Positions 8,545-16,765 of a stretch of 64,000 bases of DNA are shown piece by piece (position 1 is the stretch's first letter; every line of letters starts with the position of its first letter). The notes beneath the pieces were generated by a model that saw nothing but the letters and a program-made list of their open reading frames with translations, did not search any database and was not told the origin of the DNA. This DNA comes from VKMB-3413 sp041027365 (GTDB lineage: Bacteria > Pseudomonadota > Alphaproteobacteria > Rhizobiales > Rhizobiaceae). The stretch covers positions 1-64,000 of the forward strand of contig NZ_JBFTEH010000009.1 in assembly GCF_041027365.1 (NCBI RefSeq), written 5' to 3'. A program made the position numbers and the translations under genes.

Positions 8545-9300
8545 ATGGACATTCTCTCGATCTCCGGCGTCGGCAAGCGCTTCGGCGGCCTGAAGGCGCT
8601 CGACAACGTCAACCTCAACGTCCGCAAGGGCACGGTCCACGCGATCATCGGGCCGAACGGGGCGGGCAAGTCGACCCTCCTCAACTGCCTCGTCGGCCGC
8701 ATCACGCCGGACCAGGGGACCGTCGGCTTCGACGGTCGGTCTCTGCTCGGCCGCAAGCCGCACGAGATCAACCAGGCCGGGATCGCCCGGGTCTTCCAGA
8801 CGCCGGAGATCTTCGGCGAACTGACCGTCCTCGAGAACGTCATGATCCCCGCCTTCGCCAGGACCGACGGCGCCTTCCGCATCAATGTCTGGAAGCGCGC
8901 CAGCGACCGCCACGCGGTGCGCGAGGAGGCCGAGCACATCCTCGACGACCTGAACCTCTGGGATCAGCGCGACCAGGTGGTGAATTCGATGTCGCGCGGC
9001 GACAAGCGCCGGCTGGAGCTCGCCATGTGCCTCGTCCAGCATCCGAAGCTCCTGCTGCTCGACGAGCCGACCGCCGGCATGTCGCGCGCTGACACCAACA
9101 ACACGGTCGAGCTGCTGCAGAAGATCGCCGAGCGCGGCATCAGCAAGGTGATCATCGAACACGACATGCACGTGGTCTTCTCGCTCGCCGACACCGTCAG
9201 CGTCATGGCGCAGGGGACGGTGATCGCGGAAGGGACGCCGGCCGAGATCAAGGCCAATCCCAAGGTCCAGGAAGCCTATCTCGGCGGAGCCCATCTATGA
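8545..9300 (+). CDS. Branched-chain-type ABC transporter ATPase, LivG family
   Basis: A 251-residue cytoplasmic nucleotide-binding subunit. The Walker A motif is GPNGAGKST at about residues 38-46 and Walker B is LLLLDEPTAG near residue 172. The signature loop reads NSMSRGDKRRLELAM rather than the usual LSxGQxR, a common variation in this LivG subgroup but slightly unusual (S-R-G-D-K). The C-terminus ends KVQEAYLGG, the motif typical of LivG. It overlaps the next ATPase gene by 4 bases (ATGA), indicating translational coupling. Confidence 0.92.
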   Translation: MDILSISGVGKRFGGLKALDNVNLNVRKGTVHAIIGPNGAGKSTLLNCLVGRITPDQGTVGFDGRSLLGRKPHEINQAGIARVFQTPEIFGELTVLENVMIPAFARTDGAFRINVWKRASDRHAVREEAEHILDDLNLWDQRDQVVNSMSRGDKRRLELAMCLVQHPKLLLLDEPTAGMSRADTNNTVELLQKIAERGISKVIIEHDMHVVFSLADTVSVMAQGTVIAEGTPAEIKANPKVQEAYLGGAHL

Positions 9301-10076
9301 GCGAGACGATCGTCCGGCACCCGGCCGCATCCGCGACAAAGCCGGCCTCCGTGGCAGGAACGGATGCCGCCGCGCCCTTCTTCGCCGCGCGCGACCTCCA
9401 CGCCTATTACGGCGAGAGCTATATCGTGCAGGGCGTCTCCTTCGAGGTGCGCGAGGGGGAGATCCTGGCGCTGCTCGGCCGCAACGGCGCCGGCAAGACC
9501 TCGACCCTGCGCACCATCGCCCGTGCCGGCTCGCCCGAGCTGAAACGCGGCGAGATCTGGCTCGACGGCCATCCCTTGCACGAGATGCAGTCCTACCAGG
9601 CAGCGCGCGCCGGGCTGCAGCTCGTGCCCGAGGACCGGCGGATCATCCCCGGCCTCACCGTCGAGGAGAACCTGAAGCTCGCCCAGATCGAGCCGCCGAA
9701 GGGCTGGGAGATCGCCCGGATCTACGAGCATTTCCCCCGGCTCGCCGAACGCCGCAACCAGGAAGGCGTCACCATGTCCGGCGGCGAGCAGCAGATGCTG
9801 GCCGTCGCCCGCGCACTCGCCCGTGAGGTCAAGCTGCTCCTCCTCGACGAGCCCTATGAGGGCCTCGCGCCGGTCATCGTCCACGAGATCGAGCGGATCC
9901 TCGAGGAGATCAAGGAGATCGGCATCACCACGATCCTGGTCGAGCAGAACGCCATCGCCGCGCTCCACCTCGCCGACCGGGCGGTGATCCTCGACATGGG
10001 CGAAGTCGTCTTCGACGGCACCGCGCGGGAGATCATCGACAACAAGGAACTGCGCATGCAGTACCTCGCGGTCTGA
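9297..10076 (+). CDS. Branched-chain-type ABC transporter ATPase, LivF family
   Basis: A 259-residue ATPase. Walker A is GRNGAGKTS at about residues 61-69, the signature is MSGGEQQMLAVARAL, and Walker B is LLLLDEPYEGLAP. An N-terminal extension of about 25 Ala-rich residues precedes the first beta strand. It completes a canonical SBP-LivH-LivM-LivG-LivF set. Nothing encoding a substrate-processing enzyme lies next to the operon, so the transported solute remains unknown. Confidence 0.92.
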   Translation: MSETIVRHPAASATKPASVAGTDAAAPFFAARDLHAYYGESYIVQGVSFEVREGEILALLGRNGAGKTSTLRTIARAGSPELKRGEIWLDGHPLHEMQSYQAARAGLQLVPEDRRIIPGLTVEENLKLAQIEPPKGWEIARIYEHFPRLAERRNQEGVTMSGGEQQMLAVARALAREVKLLLLDEPYEGLAPVIVHEIERILEEIKEIGITTILVEQNAIAALHLADRAVILDMGEVVFDGTAREIIDNKELRMQYLAV

Positions 10077-10405
10077 CGCAGCTCCAGGCCGGCCGGCGAG
10101 AGGGAGTGACTTCCGCCGTACGACCGGAAGGCCATCCGGCCGGCTGCCCGCGTCGCATTCCCGGCACGGCCTCAGGGGAGACGACTTGCGGGGAAGAGCG
10201 CACCACGCTCCCTATCCCACGGGAATCATTGGCAGACTGACGAGTTTTCTCGCGTCGTGTTCACCGTTTCTAAAAGCCCTTCGCGCTAAGGACACTGCTT
10301 GGCGCGGTTGATGCCGCGTCTTCGCGAGCCGACAGGCGGCGGTCCTCCTACGCCCGACCGGGTCTTCGTCGAGGGACCAACCTGCGCCGCATCCGCGAGG
10401 GCTGA
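10077..10405. other. 329-bp intergenic region after the ABC operon
   Basis: No gene is supported here. The stretch at about 10235-10290 is less GC-rich and is the likely place for the promoter of the downstream carbonic-anhydrase-like gene, but no confident -35/-10 pair was found. No clear T-tailed terminator was seen behind the ABC operon. Confidence 0.5.
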
Positions 10406-11251
10406 ATGACGGGCAAACGGTATCTCTCCTCTGCGATGGCCCTGGCGCTGCTGGCCGGGTCGGCCCTGCCGGCGGCCGCTGCCGATATCTGCCAGGGCTT
10501 CGGGCCGCAGTCGCCGCGCGACATCTCGAGCCTGTCCGGGCTGAACACGCACGCGGCGGGTGCGGCTCCGCCGGCCGAGACGATGAACCTTTGCAACATC
10601 AACGTGGTGACGAGCGCCGAGCACCGAGGCCCCGGTTTTTCGATCGCCGCCGGCAAGGGCGATCGTCCCGGCTTCAAGTGCAACGGCTTCGACCAGCTGA
10701 CACCGGCGGAGCTGAAGGACCCGGAAGCCGGCCACGGCTCCTTCCAGGGCGTGAAGCCCGGCGACACGATCGAGGTGCACTGGGTCTACACCTCCTGCGC
10801 CGTCAAGCCGGGCCGAGGTCTCGGCGCCTGCTGGAACGCCACCTGCAGCAATCCTACGCTGCGCGTCGAGTCGCAGGTCTTCCTGCTGGTCAACGACCCG
10901 AAGGCGACGAACTTCCTCGACTACGTCTATCAGGGGCATATGGCGCGGGGGCTCGCCCAGCCCCGCGCCCTGCCGTCCGGCACCGGCAAGCCCGTGGTCT
11001 ACGCCGGCTCGATGACCGGGCCGCAATATTCGGAGGCGATCTGTTCGCCGCTCCAGGCGACCTGGAGCGTGCGTCCGCAATGTGAGAAGCTGGACATCGA
11101 GTCGCTCGACAAATGGGCGCGCTACGGCAACGTCTTTCAGGAGGATCGCGCGCATGGCGTGCGCGCCCTGGTGAAGTCGCCCGCGCTGCTGTCGGAAATC
11201 CCGAAGGACGTCGCCGAAATGCGCTGGGACCTGCCGCTGCCGGTCAACTGA
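10406..11251 (+). CDS. Delta-class carbonic anhydrase-like secreted protein, metal site apparently lost
   Basis: The product is 281 residues with a Sec signal peptide (cleavage near residue 26, PAAAA|DI). It then follows the bacterial delta-carbonic-anhydrase family closely: FGPQSPRDIS, MNLCNI, SAEHRGPGF, GDTIEVHWVYTS, LRVESQVFLLVND, YAGSMTGPQYSE, TWSVRP, and GNVF with RAHGVRALV. From memory, active-looking relatives read LCNIHFHxNAEH and NEDHAHG. Here these are LCNINVVTSAEH and QEDRAHG, so the two closely spaced histidines that should bind zinc, and one later histidine, are replaced. The EVHW histidine remains. Several cysteines not typical of the family (in KCNGF, TSCAV, ACWNATCS, AICSP, QCEK) suggest disulfides. 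It is probably periplasmic; catalysis as a carbonic anhydrase is doubtful. Confidence 0.82.
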   Translation: MTGKRYLSSAMALALLAGSALPAAAADICQGFGPQSPRDISSLSGLNTHAAGAAPPAETMNLCNINVVTSAEHRGPGFSIAAGKGDRPGFKCNGFDQLTPAELKDPEAGHGSFQGVKPGDTIEVHWVYTSCAVKPGRGLGACWNATCSNPTLRVESQVFLLVNDPKATNFLDYVYQGHMARGLAQPRALPSGTGKPVVYAGSMTGPQYSEAICSPLQATWSVRPQCEKLDIESLDKWARYGNVFQEDRAHGVRALVKSPALLSEIPKDVAEMRWDLPLPVN

Positions 11252-11313
11252 TCATCCGGCGGCGACGCCCCCGCATGCCTCGACGCTGTCGGCGGCTGCC
11301 AGGGAGCCAGACG

Positions 11314-11610
11314 TCAGGGCTGCTTCATAGCCATCCTGTCCAGCCGGTCCTCCCAGTGCGTCAGGCCTTCGACGATGGCGTCGACATCCATCTCGATCTC
11401 GGCCCGCGCTGCGGCCATCAGCCGCCCTTCCCGGACATTGGCCGCAAGCTTGTCGCGCGCCGCCCGTTCGCGATCCCGGACGTCCTCGAGCAGGGCGTCG
11501 TCGGCGCTGGTGAAGCTGCCATTCTCCCGCAACGCCTCGACCGCCGCCCTGATGCGCGACCCGAGGTCCTCGAGGCGCTGGAAAATGTGCTCCGGTCTGG
11601 TTTCGGCCAT
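11314..11610 (-). CDS. Small hypothetical helical protein (98 aa)
   Basis: I do not recognise this family. The product is 98 residues, highly charged and predicted to be almost entirely helical, with Arg/Glu/Asp-rich heptad-like spacing (for example RLEDLGSRIRAAVEAL and LTHWEDRLDRMAM). There is no signal peptide, membrane segment or cysteine. The ATG at 11610 has a GGGAGAG ribosome binding site about seven bases upstream. The region is otherwise a gap between two convergent genes, and the amino-acid composition is protein-like, so I think it is real. Confidence 0.6.
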   Translation of the reverse strand: MAETRPEHIFQRLEDLGSRIRAAVEALRENGSFTSADDALLEDVRDRERAARDKLAANVREGRLMAAARAEIEMDVDAIVEGLTHWEDRLDRMAMKQP

Positions 11611-11744
11611 GGTTCGCTCTCCCGGTCCTGCATGGGGTCCGCGAAGCTTGCGGCAGGCGCCGGCCGCCGGCCTTGCGCTCGATCAAGCGGCCGGCGCGAC
11701 GTCTGCGCGACAGACGGCAAGAATGCCCCTGGCGTCTCCGACGG

Positions 11745-14700
11745 TCATTCCGCCGGCGCCGGATGGCCGGGCGCCGGTTCGCCGCGCCCGAAGCCGAGGC
11801 GCCGCCCGAAGCGGGAGACGCTCCGGCTGATCTTCTCGATGCCGATGTAGATCACCGGGGTGATGAACAGCGTCAGCACCTGGCTGACGATCAGGCCGCC
11901 GACGACGGCGACGCCGAGCGGCTGGCGCAGTTCCGAGCTGGACCCCGTTCCCATCGCCACCGGCAGGGCGCCGAGCAGGGCGCAGAAGGTGGTCATCATG
12001 ATCGGCCGGAAGCGCCGCACCGCCGCCTGGTGGATGGCTTGCACCGGCGGCAGTCCCTCGCCGCGCTGCAGCTGCAGCGCCACGTCGATCATCATGATGG
12101 CGTTCTTCTTGACGATGCCGATCAGCATCAACAGGCCGATCAGCGCGATGATCGACAGGTCGAAGCCGAGGATCTTCAGCGAGAACAGCGCGCCGAAGGC
12201 CGCCGCCGGCAGGCCGGAGAGGATCGTCAGCGGGTGGGCGAAGCTCTCGTAGAGGACCCCGAGCACCACGTAGATGGTCAGGATCGCCGCGCCGATGAGG
12301 AGCGGCGTGTTGCCCGTCGCCTGCTGGAACACCTGCGCCGTGCCGCCATAGCTGGTCGTGACGTTCGCCGGCAGGTCGATCCGGCGCTCGATCGCGTCGA
12401 CGGCGGCGGTGGCGGTCCCCAGCGAGACGCCGGCCGGCAGGTTGAACGAAGCCGTGACCGAGGTCAGCTGCCCCGTCTGGTTCACCGTCACCGGGCCGGC
12501 GGTGCGGGTGATGTCGGCGATCGCCGCCAGCGGCACCAGCGTGCCGTTCGCGGTCGGGACGTGGATCGAAGCGAGCGAGTTCTCGGTCCAGTCGAAGTTC
12601 GGATTGTACTCCAGGATCACGTCGTAGCTGTTGCCGGTCGACTGGATCTGCGTCGCGACATAGGTGCCGAAGCCGGCTTCCAGCGCCGAGCGGATCGACT
12701 GCGCGGAGATCCCCATCGCGTCCGCCTTCTGCCGGTCGATGTTCACCGTCGCCTGCAGGCCGTTCTCCTGCAGGTCGGAGGCGACGTCGACGAAGTGCGA
12801 CGGGTCGGCGCGCATGGCGTCCTGGATCTTGGTCGACCATTGCCGCGCCGCGCCGGCGTCGAGCGACTGGACGACGAGCTGGTACTGGCTCTGCGTCGAG
12901 CGGCCGCCGAACCGGAGGCTCTGCTGCGGCGTGATGAAGCTCTTCAGCCCCGGCACGTTGCCGAGCGCACGGCGCAGCTGGCCGAGCGTCACCTCGAGCG
13001 GCGGCCGCTCGGCCTTCGGCTTCATCTGCACGAACATGCGGCCGGAATTGAACGAGGCGCCCCCGGGGCCGGAGCCGAGCGTCGACGTCACGTGCGCGAT
13101 GGCGGGATTGGCCCTGACGATCGCCGCGGCCTCGGCCTGCAGCGTCTTCATGGCGTCGAAGGAAATGTCCTGGCGCGCCTGCGTGCCGACCATCAGGTTC
13201 CCGATGTCCTCCTGCGGGAAGAAGCTCTTCGGCAGGGTCTCGAACAGCCAGGCCGAGCCGACGACCGAGGCAAGGAAGACGAGGAAGATCCAGAACCTGT
13301 GGTTCAGGCACCAGCCGACGCTGCGATCATAGCCGCGCGTCACCCAGTCGAAGGCCCGCGTGAACGCCCCGGCGATGCCCCGCGTGGAGGCCTGCGAATG
13401 CGGCAGGCGCGCCGCCATCATCGGCGTCACGGTCAGCGACACGATCGCCGAGGACAGGATCGCCAGCGTCACCACCACGCCGAACTCATTCAGGACCCGG
13501 CCGACGACGCCGCCCATCAGGAGGATCGGCAGGAACACCGCGACGAGCGAAACCGACATCGACACGATGGTGCCCGAGACCTCGCGGCTGCCGATCAGCG
13601 CCGCCTCGAAGGGCGGGACACCCTCTTCCACATGCCGGACGATGTTCTCCAGCATGACGATCGCGTCGTCGACGACGAGGCCGACCGACAGCGTCAGGCC
13701 GAGCAGCGAGATGTTGTCGATGGAATAGCCGAGGACGTACATCGCGCCGAAGGTCGCGATCAGCGACAGCGGCACCGCGACCGTCGGAATCGCCGTCGCG
13801 GTCAGCCGCGCCAGGAACAGATAGATGACGAGGATGACGAGGCCGACGGTGATCGCCAGCGTCTCCTCGACGTCCGCGACGGCCGCCTTGATCGGGCCGG
13901 AGGCGTCGTTCATCACCGTGATATGCGTGCCGCCGGGAAGGTCCGCCTGGATTTCCGGCAGCTTCGCCCGGATCGCGTCGACGACGTCGACGGTGTTGGC
14001 GCCGGGCTGGCGCTGGACCGCGAGGACGATGGCCGGCGTGCCGTCCAGCCAGGCCCCCTGGTTCAGGTTGTCGATGCTGTCGCGGACATTGGCGACGTCC
14101 TCCAGCCGCACGACGTTACCGTTCGGCCGGGCGATCACCAGCGTCTTGAAGGCGTCGGCGTCGGTGCGCTGGGTCGGTGCGTTGATCGTCAGCGCCTGAC
14201 TGCCGTTCTGCAGCGTACCGACCGGTGTCTGGTTGTTGGCGGCCGACAGCGCCGAGGAGACGGTCGCGAGCGTCAGTCCGCGACTCGCCAGCTTGTTCGG
14301 ATCGACGTCCACCCGCACCGCATAGGTCTTGGAGCCGAAGACCTGCGCCTGCGCGACGCCGGAGATCGTGGACAGCGCCGGCGCGACGACGTTCTCGGCG
14401 ATGTCGTCGAGCTTGGTCAGCGGCACCGAGTCGGTCGTCATGGCGAGGAGTGCCACCGGCGCGTCGGCCGGGTTGGTCTTGCGGTAGCTCGGCGGCGTCG
14501 TCAGATTGTCCGGCAGCTGCCGGGTCGCCCTCGCGATCGCGGCCTGCACATCCGCGGCCGCCGCGTCGATATTGCGCGACAGGACGAACTGGATGGTGAT
14601 GTTCGTGCTGCCGAGCGAGGAGCTGGCGGTGATCGTGTCGACGCCGTCGATGGTCTCGAACTGCTTGATCAGCGGCGTCGCGACGGCGCTCGCCATCGTG

Positions 14701-14870
14701 TCCGGCGAGGCGCCGGCGAGCTGGGCCGAGACGTTGATCGTCGGGAAGTCCGCCTCGGGCAGCGCCGCGACCGGCAGGAGCCGATAGGCGAAGACGCCGG
14801 CGAGGATCACGCCGACGGCGAGAAGGATGGTCGCGACCGGCCGGCGGATGAAGATCTCGGATATGGTCAC
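11745..14870 (-). CDS. RND multidrug efflux permease (MdtB/MdtC-like)
   Basis: A 1041-residue inner-membrane proton-driven exporter of the hydrophobe/amphiphile efflux family. It starts ISEIFIRRPVATILLAVG, has AALPEADFPTINVSAQLAGA in the porter domain, a LSVGLVVDDAIVMLENIVRH helix-4 segment with the two aspartates of the proton relay, and GIVKKNAIMMIDVALQLQRG near the C-terminus. The start is GTG at 14870, overlapping the adaptor gene's stop by 4 bases (GTGA), so the two are translationally coupled. The frame is open far upstream only because it overlaps the adaptor in another frame. No TolC-like outer-membrane gene or regulator lies next to it. Confidence 0.93.
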   Translation of the reverse strand: MTISEIFIRRPVATILLAVGVILAGVFAYRLLPVAALPEADFPTINVSAQLAGASPDTMASAVATPLIKQFETIDGVDTITASSSLGSTNITIQFVLSRNIDAAAADVQAAIARATRQLPDNLTTPPSYRKTNPADAPVALLAMTTDSVPLTKLDDIAENVVAPALSTISGVAQAQVFGSKTYAVRVDVDPNKLASRGLTLATVSSALSAANNQTPVGTLQNGSQALTINAPTQRTDADAFKTLVIARPNGNVVRLEDVANVRDSIDNLNQGAWLDGTPAIVLAVQRQPGANTVDVVDAIRAKLPEIQADLPGGTHITVMNDASGPIKAAVADVEETLAITVGLVILVIYLFLARLTATAIPTVAVPLSLIATFGAMYVLGYSIDNISLLGLTLSVGLVVDDAIVMLENIVRHVEEGVPPFEAALIGSREVSGTIVSMSVSLVAVFLPILLMGGVVGRVLNEFGVVVTLAILSSAIVSLTVTPMMAARLPHSQASTRGIAGAFTRAFDWVTRGYDRSVGWCLNHRFWIFLVFLASVVGSAWLFETLPKSFFPQEDIGNLMVGTQARQDISFDAMKTLQAEAAAIVRANPAIAHVTSTLGSGPGGASFNSGRMFVQMKPKAERPPLEVTLGQLRRALGNVPGLKSFITPQQSLRFGGRSTQSQYQLVVQSLDAGAARQWSTKIQDAMRADPSHFVDVASDLQENGLQATVNIDRQKADAMGISAQSIRSALEAGFGTYVATQIQSTGNSYDVILEYNPNFDWTENSLASIHVPTANGTLVPLAAIADITRTAGPVTVNQTGQLTSVTASFNLPAGVSLGTATAAVDAIERRIDLPANVTTSYGGTAQVFQQATGNTPLLIGAAILTIYVVLGVLYESFAHPLTILSGLPAAAFGALFSLKILGFDLSIIALIGLLMLIGIVKKNAIMMIDVALQLQRGEGLPPVQAIHQAAVRRFRPIMMTTFCALLGALPVAMGTGSSSELRQPLGVAVVGGLIVSQVLTLFITPVIYIGIEKISRSVSRFGRRLGFGRGEPAPGHPAPAE

Positions 14871-16309
14871 GACCGACCGCCGTTCTCGGCCAGCTTGTTC
14901 GACGCCGTCTTGCGCTTGTGTCCCGGCGCGGTGGCCGGTCCGCTTCCGCCGCCCGCGCCGGGCTCCACCACCTTCACCTGCGAGCCGTTCGACAGGTCGG
15001 CCTGACCCTCGGTGACGACCCTCTCGCCGGGCTTCAGGCCGGCCGACAGGCCGGCGACACCGCCGGACCGCATCGCGACGGTCACGCCGCGCATCTCGAC
15101 CGTGTTGTCCGGCTTGACGACATAGACCATGGAGCCGTTCTCGCGCGGCGCCACCGCGACGCTCGGCACCAGCACGAGGCCGGTGCGGTCTCCGAGATGG
15201 ACGTGGACGTTGAGCGACTGACCCGGCAGCAGCGCCTCGTCCACGTTGGCGATCTCGGCGCGCAGCCGGAAGGTCGCGGACTGCGCATCGACGGCATTGT
15301 CGATGAAGGTCACCTTGCCGACCGGATCCGCAGCGTCCGCCGGGGCCGCATCCGACGCCGCGCCTGGCGCGGCGGGGCCGGCGCTGGCGACGAGCGAGGC
15401 ACCGTCGCCGGCCGCCGCAGCCGAACCTGCGTCGGGATCGTCGGCCGAGGCCACGGCGCCGGACGGCTCGTCCGACGATGCGAGCGGAGGGACGACGTTC
15501 ACCATGAGCGTGCGGGCGCGATACGCCGCGCGCGCGGTCGGAAGCATAGTCTCGGGCAAGCTGAACTGGGCGTAGACCGGCTGCATCTCGGTGACGGTGA
15601 CGATCGCCGTGCCCGGCTGGACCAGCGCACCGCGCGAGACCGACACCGCTCCCAGCCGCCCGTCGAAGGGCGCGCGGATCGCGGTATTCGACAACGTCAC
15701 CGCGTCCGCCGCGATGGCGGCGCGGTCGACGCCGACGCTCGCCTGCGCCTGCTTGACAGCGGCGGCGGCGTCGTCGCCGGACTGCTTGGTGGAAGCGCCC
15801 GACTTCACCAGCCGGGCGATGCGATCGAGCGAGGCCTGATCGTTCTCGAGGATCGCCTGGTCGCGGTCGAGCGCCGCCTGGTCCTTTGCCATCGCCGCCT
15901 TCGCGGCGCGGTCGTCGAGCTGCACGATGAGATCGCCGGCCTTGACGCGCTGGCCGTTCCTGACGGCGATCGAGGCGACGATGCCGACCGACTGGCTGTT
16001 CAGCGTCGTCGAGGCGACCGGGACGACGCTGCCGATGGTGTCGAAGGTGATCGGCAGGCTGCCCGGCTTCGCCTCGGCGACCGTCACCGCCGTCGGCCCC
16101 TGGCCGTGGCCGCGCCCATGCGAGCCGCCGCCTCTCGAGGCCGCCTGCGATCCGTCGCCCTGCCCGGCGGCGGTGCCGGCGCCCTGGCCGGATTTCTCCG
16201 CGCCGACGAGGCCGGCGACCTGCTGCGGCAGATAGGGCGTCAGACGATCGCGCTCGACATAGGCGGCAATCGCCGCCGCGCAGAGGAGGACAAGCAGGAT
16301 GCGTTTCAT
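14867..16309 (-). CDS. RND efflux periplasmic adaptor (membrane fusion protein)
   Basis: A 480-residue adaptor linking the pump to an outer-membrane channel. It has an N-terminal membrane anchor (residues 1-20), a Gly/Gln/His-rich linker, and a biotinyl-lipoyl half motif VRNGQRVKAGDLIVQLDDR. A coiled-coil hairpin at about residues 145-210 is rich in Ala/Gln/Asp, with the second lipoyl half around IRAPFDGRLG. The beta-barrel domain contains an unusual Asp/Ala/Ser-rich insertion of about 60 residues (roughly residues 265-330), longer than in typical MdtA-type proteins. The C-terminal tail is Gly/Lys-rich. It is the first gene of the two-gene pump operon; its promoter should lie in the AT-rich stretch upstream. 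Confidence 0.92.
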   Translation of the reverse strand: MKRILLVLLCAAAIAAYVERDRLTPYLPQQVAGLVGAEKSGQGAGTAAGQGDGSQAASRGGGSHGRGHGQGPTAVTVAEAKPGSLPITFDTIGSVVPVASTTLNSQSVGIVASIAVRNGQRVKAGDLIVQLDDRAAKAAMAKDQAALDRDQAILENDQASLDRIARLVKSGASTKQSGDDAAAAVKQAQASVGVDRAAIAADAVTLSNTAIRAPFDGRLGAVSVSRGALVQPGTAIVTVTEMQPVYAQFSLPETMLPTARAAYRARTLMVNVVPPLASSDEPSGAVASADDPDAGSAAAAGDGASLVASAGPAAPGAASDAAPADAADPVGKVTFIDNAVDAQSATFRLRAEIANVDEALLPGQSLNVHVHLGDRTGLVLVPSVAVAPRENGSMVYVVKPDNTVEMRGVTVAMRSGGVAGLSAGLKPGERVVTEGQADLSNGSQVKVVEPGAGGGSGPATAPGHKRKTASNKLAENGGRS

Positions 16310-16765
16310 CTGTTCGGATCGGTCCGGAAAAGCCCAGAGGGCAGTGCTGCACTGCGATTAAGTGGAATTCGCGGCCGCCATCAAGACGAGATACAATTCT
16401 TTACATCCAACTTTAAAAGCAAATCTCGTCGCCTTGTCGATCTATACGAGGAGATCATACGTAAAAATTGGTGATCAAAAATATAAATCCAGATCGCGCC
16501 TTTATTGCCAACGACGGCGGCCCGTCGGTCATGGCAATTCGCGCCTGCCCGGCAGCTTCGGCCGGAGGCGCCCGACGGGATGTGCGGCGAAGATCATCGC
16601 AGGCTGCCGCGCGCCGATCGCATCGAGGGAGCGGGATGCGGAAATCCTTGGGACGCGGCCGATCTTCCGCGACGATATTGTCGGCCGCGGCCCTGAACAG
16701 ATATCCGTGAACGCATGGCTCCAGCCGGGCACCGGATGGAAAGGACGTCCGCTGCCGGTGCGCCG
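16310..16765. other. 456-bp intergenic region with an AT-rich patch
   Basis: There is no credible gene. Bases at about 16380-16500 are markedly AT-rich compared with the rest of the window, with runs such as CTTTAAAAGCAAA and AAAAATTGGTGATCAAAAA. This is where the promoter and operator of the efflux operon (reading leftward) would be expected. No regulator gene is adjacent. Confidence 0.6.

Noticed and set aside
7264..9294. 676-codon minus-strand frame
   Set aside because: It is antisense to the LivM and LivG genes.
11673..15005. 1110-codon plus-strand frame
   Set aside because: It is antisense to the RND permease gene; its protein is Arg/Asp/Gly/His-rich with no domain pattern, as expected of a GC-rich shadow frame.
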